Shown here: piece after piece, positions 1 to 5,191 of the stretch
How the letters are laid out: every line of letters starts with the position of its first letter
Position numbering within the stretch: the first letter of the stretch is position 1
Assembly: GCA_944391275.1 (NCBI GenBank)
Contig: CALXSZ010000136.1
Coordinates: 1 to 5,191 of the forward strand
DNA length: 5,191 nucleotides
Reading direction: 5' to 3'
DNA from: an uncultured Syntrophomonadaceae bacterium
GTDB taxonomy: Bacteria; Bacillota; Syntrophomonadia; Syntrophomonadales; Syntrophomonadaceae
Notes under the pieces: model-generated
Told to the model about the DNA's origin: nothing
Seen by the model: the letters and a program-made list of their open reading frames with translations, nothing else
Database searches by the model: none
Translations under genes and position numbers: made by a program

Positions 1-68
1 AATTGGGTATTTAAATCGTCGAATCCTTTTAGCATTTCCGCTTGATTCGTTTCACTGCACACAAACAT

Positions 69-113
69 AAAAAATGCACCAAATTGCGATCTAAGAACAC
101 AATTGGTGCATTT
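69..113 (-). terminator. Intrinsic terminator after the stalk-domain protein gene
   Basis: AAATGCACCAAATT (72-85) pairs with AATTGGTGCATTT (101-113) with a single bulged A, around a 15-base loop. On the minus strand the stem runs into six T (plus-strand A 69-74), then ATGTTTGTG. The plus-strand reading has a weaker T-rich tail (TTTCTCATTT), so it may also serve a convergent gene on the left. It lies 83 bases past the TAG stop of the stalk-protein gene, but only 1 base past the next in-frame stop (TGA, 117-115). Confidence 0.75.
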
Positions 114-195
114 CTCATTTATAATCCGGAGAGATATGCAGCGCGGCGTTCCATTTCTTGTAACGATCCGGATAACCCCGTTTTTTATTCTTCCT

Positions 196-1725
196 CTAAG
201 CCGCTAAATCTCCATCTGTAGTCGTTTCTAAATCATAGACCTCGACCGCAGGCATCGCATCGATATCAAGAATTTCTGCATAAGGAGGCAACGAGATATC
301 CACTTCCTGATCGGTTTCTTGCAGAACCATATTCATATCAAAGAGAATTTCCAAACCGTCGGGGATCACAAGAATCAGACCCAACGTGGCATCGGTTTCT
401 CCACTGCTCATTGTACAATCCAATACCAATTCCGGAAGATCAATGTTCAGATCCATATCTGAGCGGATCATTTTCCCCTCTTGTTCAGTAAGCGTCAAAT
501 TCAGATTCATTTGGCTCAAAATGTTTCTTAAGTCATTTTGATCCTGATTGGTCATACTTTCCAACATGGTTCTTAAATCCCAATTTTTCATCATAGCTTC
601 TATAATATCGGTTCCATTGATGGCATTCGTGTAGACGGTTTGCCCGTCCACTGTCTGAACGGTAAAAGCCTCGTCGCCCAAAATACTTTTTGCCACCGCA
701 TAAACCGCTGACGTCTCCTGGTAGGTATCAACCGTGATTTCCGCAGAACTGTTTTCAACGAAAAACATCAGAATCTCGTACAGGCTGGGAGGATTAACGG
801 TCATATCCATCATGGTTTGCGGATCAATCCCCATCTGTTCATAACTTGTATAGGAATTGGTCTTAAGCCAAGTATTTGCGTCAATGCCCTCTTCCCCCAT
901 ATAGGAAGCAAACAGAGGACTGTTCATGTAAACATCGCCGGTCGCGCCATCCATTTTCATCGCGATTTCAATATTTTTCAGATCTTCCAGCGCCTGCAGT
1001 GTCTCGGCGTCCGCTGTTTCACCCATGAGCAAATCGTCCAAATCAAATGCTAAAACCATGTTCATTTCCGCGTCCAGGCCCTTTTGCAAGCCTGTTAACG
1101 AGCCATTCATCGTTATCGTAACCGGTTCTTCGGTTCCTGTAAGCGCTTCCGCCAGCGTCATTCCTGCTGTGAACTCCCCTGCGGTTTCATAAGCTTGTTC
1201 CATATCTTCTGCATCCGTTTGCATCGTTTTCATCAAAATAGAGAAATCTTCATCCGCCTGGGCAAAAATGGAAGCGTAATCGATGATAACGACCGTCTGG
1301 CCCACTGCATCCCATCCAACTTTATATCCCAAAGCTTCCGCTATAACCTGGGGATCAACATAGGTCGTTGCATCCGTTCCAATAAAGGGCGGAACATCCA
1401 TCTGAACCGTACGGGTTTGGCCATTTTCTCGAACGGTTATGGCGTCTTGTCCCATCGTAAAGGAAAGAATAGTATCTTCTTTTTGCGCGGTAATCGTCCG
1501 GCTACTTTGATCCCACGTAACATCCGCGCCTAACGCTTCCAACGTCGCTCGAAAAGGCGCCATTACCTTCCCATCAACATTTTGCGGTTGCGCACCCTCT
1601 AAAGAAATATACGTTCCATTAAACATAATCTGGTATTCACTATCTGCAGCAGCCGCCGTATGAACAAATCCTGCGTATAGCAACAGTGTTGCCATAAAGG
1701 TCATCAGAAACCATCTTTTTTTCAT
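196..1725 (-). CDS. Secreted copper amine oxidase N-terminal (stalk) domain protein
   Basis: The 509-residue product is predicted to be exported. Residues 1-27 form a classical signal peptide (MKKRWF, a hydrophobic core, then AAAA with cleavage likely before DSE). Residues about 33-150 match the stalk domain seen at the N-terminus of copper amine oxidases and in many Clostridia and Paenibacillus surface proteins. Landmarks are IMFNGTYISL, VDGKVMAPFRATLEALGADVTWD and the second-half echo YVDPQVIAEALGYKVGWD. The rest (about 160-509) is acidic and Met-rich with a single Cys (437). It alternates beta-like stretches in a way reminiscent of LolA-like/DUF6612 secreted proteins (for example GDVYMNS...WLKTN, and a final VDISLPPYAEI), a resemblance I cannot test. 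There is no catalytic oxidase domain, LPXTG motif, SLH repeat or lipobox, so the protein may be released or held non-covalently. It is transcribed alone from the SigA promoter at 1787-1815. The stop is TAG, after which the frame stays open to 115. Confidence 0.85.
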   Translation of the reverse strand: MKKRWFLMTFMATLLLYAGFVHTAAAADSEYQIMFNGTYISLEGAQPQNVDGKVMAPFRATLEALGADVTWDQSSRTITAQKEDTILSFTMGQDAITVRENGQTRTVQMDVPPFIGTDATTYVDPQVIAEALGYKVGWDAVGQTVVIIDYASIFAQADEDFSILMKTMQTDAEDMEQAYETAGEFTAGMTLAEALTGTEEPVTITMNGSLTGLQKGLDAEMNMVLAFDLDDLLMGETADAETLQALEDLKNIEIAMKMDGATGDVYMNSPLFASYMGEEGIDANTWLKTNSYTSYEQMGIDPQTMMDMTVNPPSLYEILMFFVENSSAEITVDTYQETSAVYAVAKSILGDEAFTVQTVDGQTVYTNAINGTDIIEAMMKNWDLRTMLESMTNQDQNDLRNILSQMNLNLTLTEQEGKMIRSDMDLNIDLPELVLDCTMSSGETDATLGLILVIPDGLEILFDMNMVLQETDQEVDISLPPYAEILDIDAMPAVEVYDLETTTDGDLAA

Positions 1726-1729
1726 ATTT

Positions 1730-1744
1730 CCTTCCCTTCCCTTC
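1730..1744 (-). promoter_or_regulatory. Purine-rich ribosome binding site deciding the start at 1725
   Basis: A repeated GAAGGGAAGGGAAGG tract precedes ATG 1725, with AAGGG ending 8 bases before it. The in-frame upstream ATG at 1755 would place this tract inside the coding sequence and put ten charged residues before the signal peptide, so 1725 is preferred. Confidence 0.7.
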
Positions 1745-1786
1745 TTTTTTACCATCTACTATTTCATCCATCTATTTCTAATAAAC

Positions 1787-1815
1787 ACTATATAAAACTC
1801 CTCTTATTTTGTCAA
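1787..1815 (-). promoter_or_regulatory. SigA promoter of the stalk-domain protein gene
   Basis: On the minus strand TTGACA (1815-1810) is followed by exactly 17 bases and TATAGT (1792-1787). The -35 is a perfect consensus match and the -10 is a five-of-six match. The predicted transcript would start near 1780, giving a leader of about 55 bases before ATG 1725. Confidence 0.85.
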
Positions 1816-1821
1816 TATCTC

Positions 1822-1858
1822 GTAAACAGGGACGAACTTTGTTGTTCGTCCCCGTTAC
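1822..1858. repeat. Palindrome with GGGACGAAC / GTTCGTCCC core
   Basis: Perfect 9-bp arms at 1829-1837 and 1844-1852 around a 6-base loop (TTTGTT). They extend outward through GTAA(A)C / GTTAC (1822-1858) with one bulge and one mismatch. It lies between the stop of the 1877-2419 gene and the -35 of the stalk-protein promoter. Neither strand has a proper T-run after the stem: the seven T on the minus strand lie before it. It is therefore a poor intrinsic terminator. A dispersed REP-like palindrome, a weak transcription end or an operator next to the promoter are all possible. Confidence 0.6.
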
Positions 1859-1876
1859 GAAAAAAATATAAAGTTT

Positions 1877-2419
1877 CTATGATTCAGTTATTATCGGCGA
1901 ATTTTCCGGGGATTCCTGTGTTTCTTCTCGGTTGGCTAAAGGACCCGTTTGGGAAAGGGTAGAAGAGGCTTCCACTTGAATGGGCGAACGGGTTTCATCT
2001 TCTTCCGGAGAAACTTTCTTCTCCGCTTCCAGGGCAGCGTCTAATAGGAGTTGCCCAAAATATCTCGCTTCGCGCACGGGTAAACGGAAGGTGCACATCC
2101 CCGATTCCACAAAGGCTTCCAGCATTTCCGTATGCGTTTGGGGGGCCGATGCGCGTTCCGACGCCGTCTGATAAACGGACGACGTCCCGGTCGTTCGAGC
2201 CATTTGGCATAAACTACATCCCGATGATGCTTTTGAAGATAAGTTGAGGTCGGTCAGATTTTCTTCCGGCATACGCAAATGAACCCCGGCATGACTGGAG
2301 CCGGAGCTGCGTACCGTTACGCGTTTTCCCGTTTGTCGGGTTTTATGAGAAGGGAAAGATTTCCCCGAAGGACGGTTCTCTCCGAATTCGCTGATTTCTC
2401 CGCCATAATGTATCTTCAT
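1877..2419 (-). CDS. Unrecognised 180-residue protein, Ser/Thr/Glu-rich with a CxxC pair
   Basis: I do not recognise this protein. It is probably real: a GGGAGG ribosome binding site (2432-2427) sits 7 bases before the ATG, and the gene fills the space between two others on the same strand. The N-terminal half (1-60) is basic, Ser/Gly/Arg-rich and probably disordered. A CSLC motif gives Cys68 and Cys71, and a third Cys is at 109. Residues 97-134 (around EMLEAFVESGMCTF and REARYFGQLLLDAAL) look like the only folded part, an amphipathic helical segment. From about 135 to the end the protein is acidic and Ser/Pro/Glu-rich. There is no signal peptide or membrane helix. It may be co-transcribed with the PGBD gene or use the box at 2454-2482. 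Low-complexity proteins of this kind occur among spore coat components, but nothing here proves that. The stop is TAG. Confidence 0.65.
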   Translation of the reverse strand: MKIHYGGEISEFGENRPSGKSFPSHKTRQTGKRVTVRSSGSSHAGVHLRMPEENLTDLNLSSKASSGCSLCQMARTTGTSSVYQTASERASAPQTHTEMLEAFVESGMCTFRLPVREARYFGQLLLDAALEAEKKVSPEEDETRSPIQVEASSTLSQTGPLANREETQESPENSPIITES

Positions 2420-2453
2420 TTCTCTTCCTCCCTGGTTTGCTTTCTCACAGTTA

Positions 2454-2482
2454 TAGTATATGAGATATTTGAAATGGGTGTG
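2454..2482 (-). promoter_or_regulatory. Possible SigK-like promoter of the 1877-2419 gene
   Basis: On the minus strand CATATACTA (2462-2454) fits the SigK -10 pattern CATANNNTA. An AC (2481-2480, within CACA) lies exactly 17 bases upstream, as in the mACm -35 of SigK promoters. The box is 34 bases from the ATG. TATACT inside it also resembles a SigA -10, but no recognisable TTGACA-like hexamer lies 16-18 bases upstream. The site begins just after the stop codon of the PGBD gene (2489). Confidence 0.35.
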
Positions 2483-2488
2483 CCCGCT

Positions 2489-3208
2489 TTATTTTCCAAG
2501 TAAAAAATACGTTTTATTTTGGATCGTCCCACTCGCCGGAAGATGATTTTCCTGCTGTAAGCACTTCACCGCTTCTTCGGTTTCTAAAGAGAAAATTCCA
2601 TTTGCCGGCGCATGCAGATATCCTTTGTCACGCAGCCGATTTTGCAGGCAAAACACATCATATCCACGATCATGCCCCTTTTTTCCTCGTTGCAGAAGCC
2701 GACTGCCAATCCCCGTCAAACGGTACAATGCAAAGCAAGAAGCGTCGTCGAATATGCCGGTAGCTCGTAATCCGCAGTCTTGCTGAAAAGCCCCAAGCGC
2801 TTTTTGCGTCCCTCGGTCAAAATAACCCGCCCGTTCCTTCGTCATCGCTTGGGCATAATCTTTCCGAGACGCCGCTAACCGATTCTGCAAAATCAATACG
2901 TCCCGTCCCTGCATTCCCCTTTTTAAACTGCGCATACCCAACGGCGGAAAACTGGAAGGCCAATATTCATCCACTTCAAGTCCCAGCAAGCGATACGTAT
3001 CTCTTCCGACAACGCCGTCGGGTTCTTCTTGGAAATAGATCTGAAGCCTACATATCATGTTTTCTAATTTTTCGTCAAACCGCCCCGTTGTTTTTGTTCC
3101 ATCCGCTGCCAAAAAAGGCATCTTGTGCAAGAGATGCTGTAATAATTCTACATCTTTTCCTTTTTTCCCGATCATCAGGATCCGGCTGCCAAAAACATAG
3201 TAATTCAT
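2489..3208 (-). CDS. Peptidoglycan-binding protein with three PGBD-1 repeats, no signal peptide
   Basis: The 239-residue product consists almost wholly of three PG_binding_1-type repeats, at about residues 8-77, 91-167 and 169-239. Each opens with a G-x-R-x-L-x-x-G-x-x-G signature (GSRILMIGKKG, GMRSLKRGMQG, GSRLLQRGKKG), followed by a DV..LQ..L helix, a 'G.F...T..A...FQ' half and a 'G......T...L.G' closing helix. Such repeats bind peptidoglycan or act as a structural scaffold. No catalytic domain is attached and no signal peptide or membrane segment is visible with either start, so the protein is cytoplasmic unless exported by lysis or deposited inside the mother cell. The third repeat carries a four-residue insertion (RGYD) between G-x-D and the LQ helix. 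The gene follows the pgcA terminator, so it needs its own promoter. The unrecognised gene at 1877-2419 begins 69 bases beyond its stop with no terminator between them. A spore-cortex or coat role is inference only. Confidence 0.85.
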   Translation of the reverse strand: MNYYVFGSRILMIGKKGKDVELLQHLLHKMPFLAADGTKTTGRFDEKLENMICRLQIYFQEEPDGVVGRDTYRLLGLEVDEYWPSSFPPLGMRSLKRGMQGRDVLILQNRLAASRKDYAQAMTKERAGYFDRGTQKALGAFQQDCGLRATGIFDDASCFALYRLTGIGSRLLQRGKKGHDRGYDVFCLQNRLRDKGYLHAPANGIFSLETEEAVKCLQQENHLPASGTIQNKTYFLLGK

Positions 3209-3215
3209 CGTGCGG

Positions 3216-3221
3216 TCACCT
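3216..3221 (-). promoter_or_regulatory. Ribosome binding site AGGTGA that decides the start at 3208
   Basis: AGGTGA on the minus strand is fully complementary to the UCACCU of the 16S rRNA 3' tail and sits 7 bases before ATG 3208. The alternative upstream ATG at 3226 has only AGAGGA almost touching it, so the internal start is preferred. Confidence 0.6.
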
Positions 3222-3242
3222 TTCATTCCTCTATCTTCCTAT

Positions 3243-3251
3243 TAGCATATG
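3243..3251 (-). promoter_or_regulatory. Possible sporulation-type -10 box (CATATGCTA) of the PGBD-protein gene
   Basis: On the minus strand, CATATGCTA fits the CATANNNTA pattern known for the -10 element of mother-cell sigma factor SigK (SigE shares the CATA core). It lies 34 bases upstream of the chosen ATG (3208) and abuts the T-tract of the pgcA terminator. No AC -35 is present at 16-17 bases. A CCATATT, similar to a SigE -35, lies 17 bases upstream, which is longer than the usual spacing. A weak SigA alternative (TTGAAG, 18 bases, GCTAAT) can also be drawn. The assignment is tentative. Confidence 0.3.
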
Positions 3252-3300
3252 AAAAAAAACCGTCCTTCAATATGGTTTTTTTCTCCATCATTGAAGGACG
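3252..3300 (-). terminator. Strong intrinsic terminator after pgcA
   Basis: Perfect 11-bp inverted repeat: CGTCCTTCAAT at 3261-3271 pairs with ATTGAAGGACG at 3290-3300. The 18-base loop can form a further short ATGG/CCAT stem. Read on the minus strand, the stem is followed, after one further G (position 3260), by eight consecutive T (plus-strand A at 3252-3259). It begins 27 bases past the pgcA stop. Read on the plus strand, the stem is followed by a T-rich but interrupted tract (CTTTATCTTTT), so some bidirectional activity is possible. Confidence 0.9.
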
Positions 3301-3327
3301 CTTTATCTTTTGCATATAAAAATCGTT

Positions 3328-5079
3328 TTACACAAGAAGGGATTGGATAGGAGCGAAGAAATCCGACTGGATTTTTTGCATGCGCTCCTGCAAGTCGTCC
3401 GGTTTTTCACTCCGAATCGAAAAATAAAATTTTATCTTCGGTTCGGTTCCAGACGGGCGCGCCATCACAAATCCCCCACCCTGCAATAAATAACGCAGCG
3501 CGTCGGTGCGCGGCAAAGAAATTGGTTCGACGCGACCATCTTTAAGATTCGTTTTCGCGCCGTTGGAATAATCTTCTACCGCCGCAACCGGAATCCCTCC
3601 TAACGTCTGAAAACAATGCTGACGCAAGGTTTGCATGACCTGTTCAATCGCCGCTTTTCCAGCCCGACCTTCCTTGGTAACGGAAATCTGCTCATCCGCA
3701 TAATACCCGAGCATTTGTTGAATTTCTTCCAAAACTTGCGGCAGCGTACGTTGTTCCTGTGTTTTATAATACCAAGCGGCTTCCGCCAAAATTAAGGCGG
3801 CTTGTACCGCATCTTTATCCCGGGCGTGGGTTCCCGCTAAATAGCCAAAACTTTCTTCATAACCAAACAAGAAGGTTCCTTTGCCGGTTTGCTCCATGAT
3901 TCGGATTTGTTCGCCAACATATTTAAACCCAACCAGGACATGAATCACCTCTACGCCAAAATGCGCAGCGACGGCCGCGCCCAGATCCGTAGAGGCCACG
4001 GTTGTAATTACCTTGCCGTCGGCCGGCAATTTCCCCAGCTTCTTACGCTGCGACAACAGATACCACGTCAGCAATACGCCAATCTGGTTTCCGGTAAAAC
4101 GAACATAATCTCCCTTTTCATCCCTCACATAGAGTCCTAAGCGATCGGCGTCCGGATCGGAAGCAAGCGCTAAGTCCGCCTGTTGAAATTCAAAATATAC
4201 AAGCGCCAGGGCAAAGGCCTCGGGATCTTCGGGATTCGGTAAACGTACCGTCGGAAATTCTCCATCCGGTTCGGCCTGTTCGGGAACGACAAAAACATTA
4301 GAAAATCCGGTTTCTTGTAAAATCGCAGGAATCTGCCGAATCCCAGATCCATGCAGCGGCGTATAGACAATTTTCACCTGGTCTCCCTGCTCGCGCAGCT
4401 TGTCGGCATACAGCAACTGCGCCCGGATCGCTTGCCGATACGCCTGATCCACCTCTCCGTTTACATCAATTAACAGCCCTTTACGATAAGCTTCTTTTTT
4501 TGATATCGGTTCGATGATCCAATCGACCCGTTTTTTTATATGTTGCGTAACGCGATCCGCTATATCCGGTGGTAACTGCCCACCATCTTCTCCATATACC
4601 TTATATCCGTTATATTCTTTGGGATTATGACTGGCCGTAATGTTTACGCCGGCCACCGCCTGGAGATAACGCACAGCAAACGAGAGTTCCGGCGTCGGGC
4701 GCAAGTCGTTGAATCGATACGCGCAAATGCCATTGGCCGCCAAAACCAACGCTGTCTCCTGTGCAAATTCAGTTGAGCAGCGTCGGGAATCACAGGCGAT
4801 TACCACACCGCGCCGCATTGCTTCCTTTCCTTGCTCTTGAATCGTATCCGCTAACCCCTGCGTGATTTTCCGAACCACATAAATATTCATCCGGTTCGTT
4901 CCTGCGCCCAATTTCCCACGCAATCCTCCCGTTCCAAATTCCAAATCGGTATAGAAACGCTCTTCCAACTCCGCCGGGTCCAAATGTTGAATTTCCTGTC
5001 GCGTCGCTTCGTCAAAATATGGATTCTTCCCCCAGAATGCAGCTTTTGTTTGGATATCGTCGATCGTATGGCTTTCCAT
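3328..5079 (-). CDS. pgcA: Phosphoglucomutase / phosphomannomutase, alpha-D-phosphohexomutase family (PgcA type)
   Basis: This cytoplasmic enzyme interconverts hexose-6-phosphate and hexose-1-phosphate, in Firmicutes mainly glucose-6-P and glucose-1-P feeding UDP-glucose for envelope glycans. All family landmarks are visible (583-residue numbering): FGTGGLRGKLGAGTNRMN near 48-65, the phosphoserine loop TASHNP with catalytic Ser150, the metal-binding loop DPDADR at 308-313, the sugar-binding loop GYEES at 406-410, and the phosphate-binding loop RPSGTEPK at 541-548. Its length and layout match Bacillus PgcA (about 580 residues), and nothing is missing. I chose ATG 5079 over ATG 5112. The shorter protein starts where the family normally does, a GGAGG site (5097-5093) lies upstream though 13 bases away, and the longer form overlaps the upstream gene and has a weak RBS. 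The gene probably sits in an operon with the gene at the right edge, and the unit ends at the terminator at 3252-3300. Substrate preference between glucose and mannose cannot be read from the sequence. Confidence 0.95.
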   Translation of the reverse strand: MESHTIDDIQTKAAFWGKNPYFDEATRQEIQHLDPAELEERFYTDLEFGTGGLRGKLGAGTNRMNIYVVRKITQGLADTIQEQGKEAMRRGVVIACDSRRCSTEFAQETALVLAANGICAYRFNDLRPTPELSFAVRYLQAVAGVNITASHNPKEYNGYKVYGEDGGQLPPDIADRVTQHIKKRVDWIIEPISKKEAYRKGLLIDVNGEVDQAYRQAIRAQLLYADKLREQGDQVKIVYTPLHGSGIRQIPAILQETGFSNVFVVPEQAEPDGEFPTVRLPNPEDPEAFALALVYFEFQQADLALASDPDADRLGLYVRDEKGDYVRFTGNQIGVLLTWYLLSQRKKLGKLPADGKVITTVASTDLGAAVAAHFGVEVIHVLVGFKYVGEQIRIMEQTGKGTFLFGYEESFGYLAGTHARDKDAVQAALILAEAAWYYKTQEQRTLPQVLEEIQQMLGYYADEQISVTKEGRAGKAAIEQVMQTLRQHCFQTLGGIPVAAVEDYSNGAKTNLKDGRVEPISLPRTDALRYLLQGGGFVMARPSGTEPKIKFYFSIRSEKPDDLQERMQKIQSDFFAPIQSLLV

Positions 5080-5104
5080 CCTCTTTTCGCTTCCTCCATT
5101 TTGT

Positions 5105-5191
5105 TTATTCATCTTGCATCCATCCGTATTGATCTTCCCAAATGGATGTTGCCCCGTTTTTCTTTTTTACATAAGCCTCATTGGCTTCCAG
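5105..5191 (-). CDS. C-terminal end of an unidentified protein (partial, enters from the right edge)
   Basis: The minus strand is open in one frame from the window edge for 28 codons and stops at TAA (5107-5105). The peptide begins LEANEAYVKKKNGAT and ends in YGWMQDE, a mixed hydrophilic and aromatic composition that reads like a genuine protein C-terminus. It stops 25 bases before the preferred start of the downstream phosphosugar mutase and overlaps that gene's alternative upstream ATG (5112) by 8 bases, so the two are very probably co-transcribed and translationally close. I do not recognise the family from this tail. A sugar-nucleotide or envelope-glycan enzyme would fit the neighbour, but that is only a guess from context. 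Confidence 0.7.
   Translation of the reverse strand: MEANEAYVKKKNGATSIWEDQYGWMQDE

Noticed and set aside
123..173. Repeated ATCCGGA(T) palindromes as a regulatory repeat or element end
   Set aside because: The self-complementary 7-8-base words are 40 bases apart with no further symmetry, which is expected by chance.
817..1533. Plus-strand open frames of 78 and 112 codons opposite the stalk-domain protein gene
   Set aside because: They lie wholly opposite a gene with signal peptide, recognised domain, promoter and RBS. Their translations have no recognisable domain.
196..1879. UAG recoding (for example pyrrolysine) because both left-hand genes end in TAG followed by open frames
   Set aside because: The frame after the second TAG runs through a palindrome and a SigA promoter, so it is non-coding. 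Open runs of 26-32 codons are common by chance, and the other three stops (pgcA, the PGBD gene and the right-edge gene) are TAA.
2470..2491. Short GGG-CACA-CCC hairpin after the PGBD gene as a terminator
   Set aside because: The stem is only three base pairs and no real T-run follows, so it is too weak to call.
1980..2503. Plus-strand frames (1980-2171, 2279-2503) and a second minus-strand frame (1995-2210) over the unrecognised gene
   Set aside because: None has as good an RBS as the GGGAGG of the 180-residue frame. The second minus-strand frame starts inside that gene, and the product of 2279-2503 would cross the intergenic region and the promoter-like box.
3889..5099. Additional frames overlapping pgcA (3889-4140 plus, 4170-4370 and 4887-5099 minus)
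   Set aside because: These are shadow frames of a full-length, strongly conserved enzyme.
1..5191. tRNA, rRNA, CRISPR array, riboswitch, toxin-antitoxin pair or insertion sequence
   Set aside because: No cloverleaf, spaced direct repeats, conserved aptamer core, transposase motifs or paired small ORFs were seen on either strand.

Overview
The window reads as chromosomal DNA of a low-to-moderate GC Gram-positive bacterium, most likely an endospore-forming Firmicute of the Clostridia type. The reasons are purine-rich Shine-Dalgarno sites, a near-consensus SigA promoter, U-tract intrinsic terminators, a copper-amine-oxidase-type stalk-domain surface protein, a repeat-type peptidoglycan-binding protein and a Bacillus PgcA-like phosphosugar mutase. 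The lineage is inferred from gene types and was not identified directly. Every supported gene lies on the minus strand, so transcription runs from the right edge to the left.

Right to left: (1) the last 28 codons of an unidentified gene enter at the right edge (5105-5191). (2) This gene runs directly into a full-length alpha-D-phosphohexomutase (3328-5079, PgcA type, all four active-site loops present), and the unit ends in a strong intrinsic terminator at 3252-3300. (3) A 239-residue cytoplasm-type protein follows (2489-3208), made of three peptidoglycan-binding (PGBD-1) repeats and lacking a signal peptide. (4) Next is an unrecognised 180-residue, Ser/Thr/Glu-rich ORF with a very good ribosome binding site (1877-2419). 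(5) Last is a secreted stalk-domain protein of 509 residues (196-1725), transcribed alone from a textbook SigA promoter (1787-1815) and closed by a terminator at 69-113.

The genes do not form one obvious pathway. The mutase supplies or consumes glucose-1-phosphate for envelope glycans. The PGBD protein and the stalk-domain protein are both envelope-type proteins. Genes 3 and 4 share a possible regulatory feature: each has a CATANNNTA box, the -10 pattern of the sporulation factors SigK/SigE, at the same distance upstream of its chosen start. That hints at late-sporulation (mother-cell) expression and is the most interesting lead here, although it rests on short motifs.

No tRNA, rRNA, CRISPR array, transposase or plus-strand gene could be supported. 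The left 195 bases hold a terminator and ambiguous open frames but no confident gene. I see no clearly new multi-gene system in this window.
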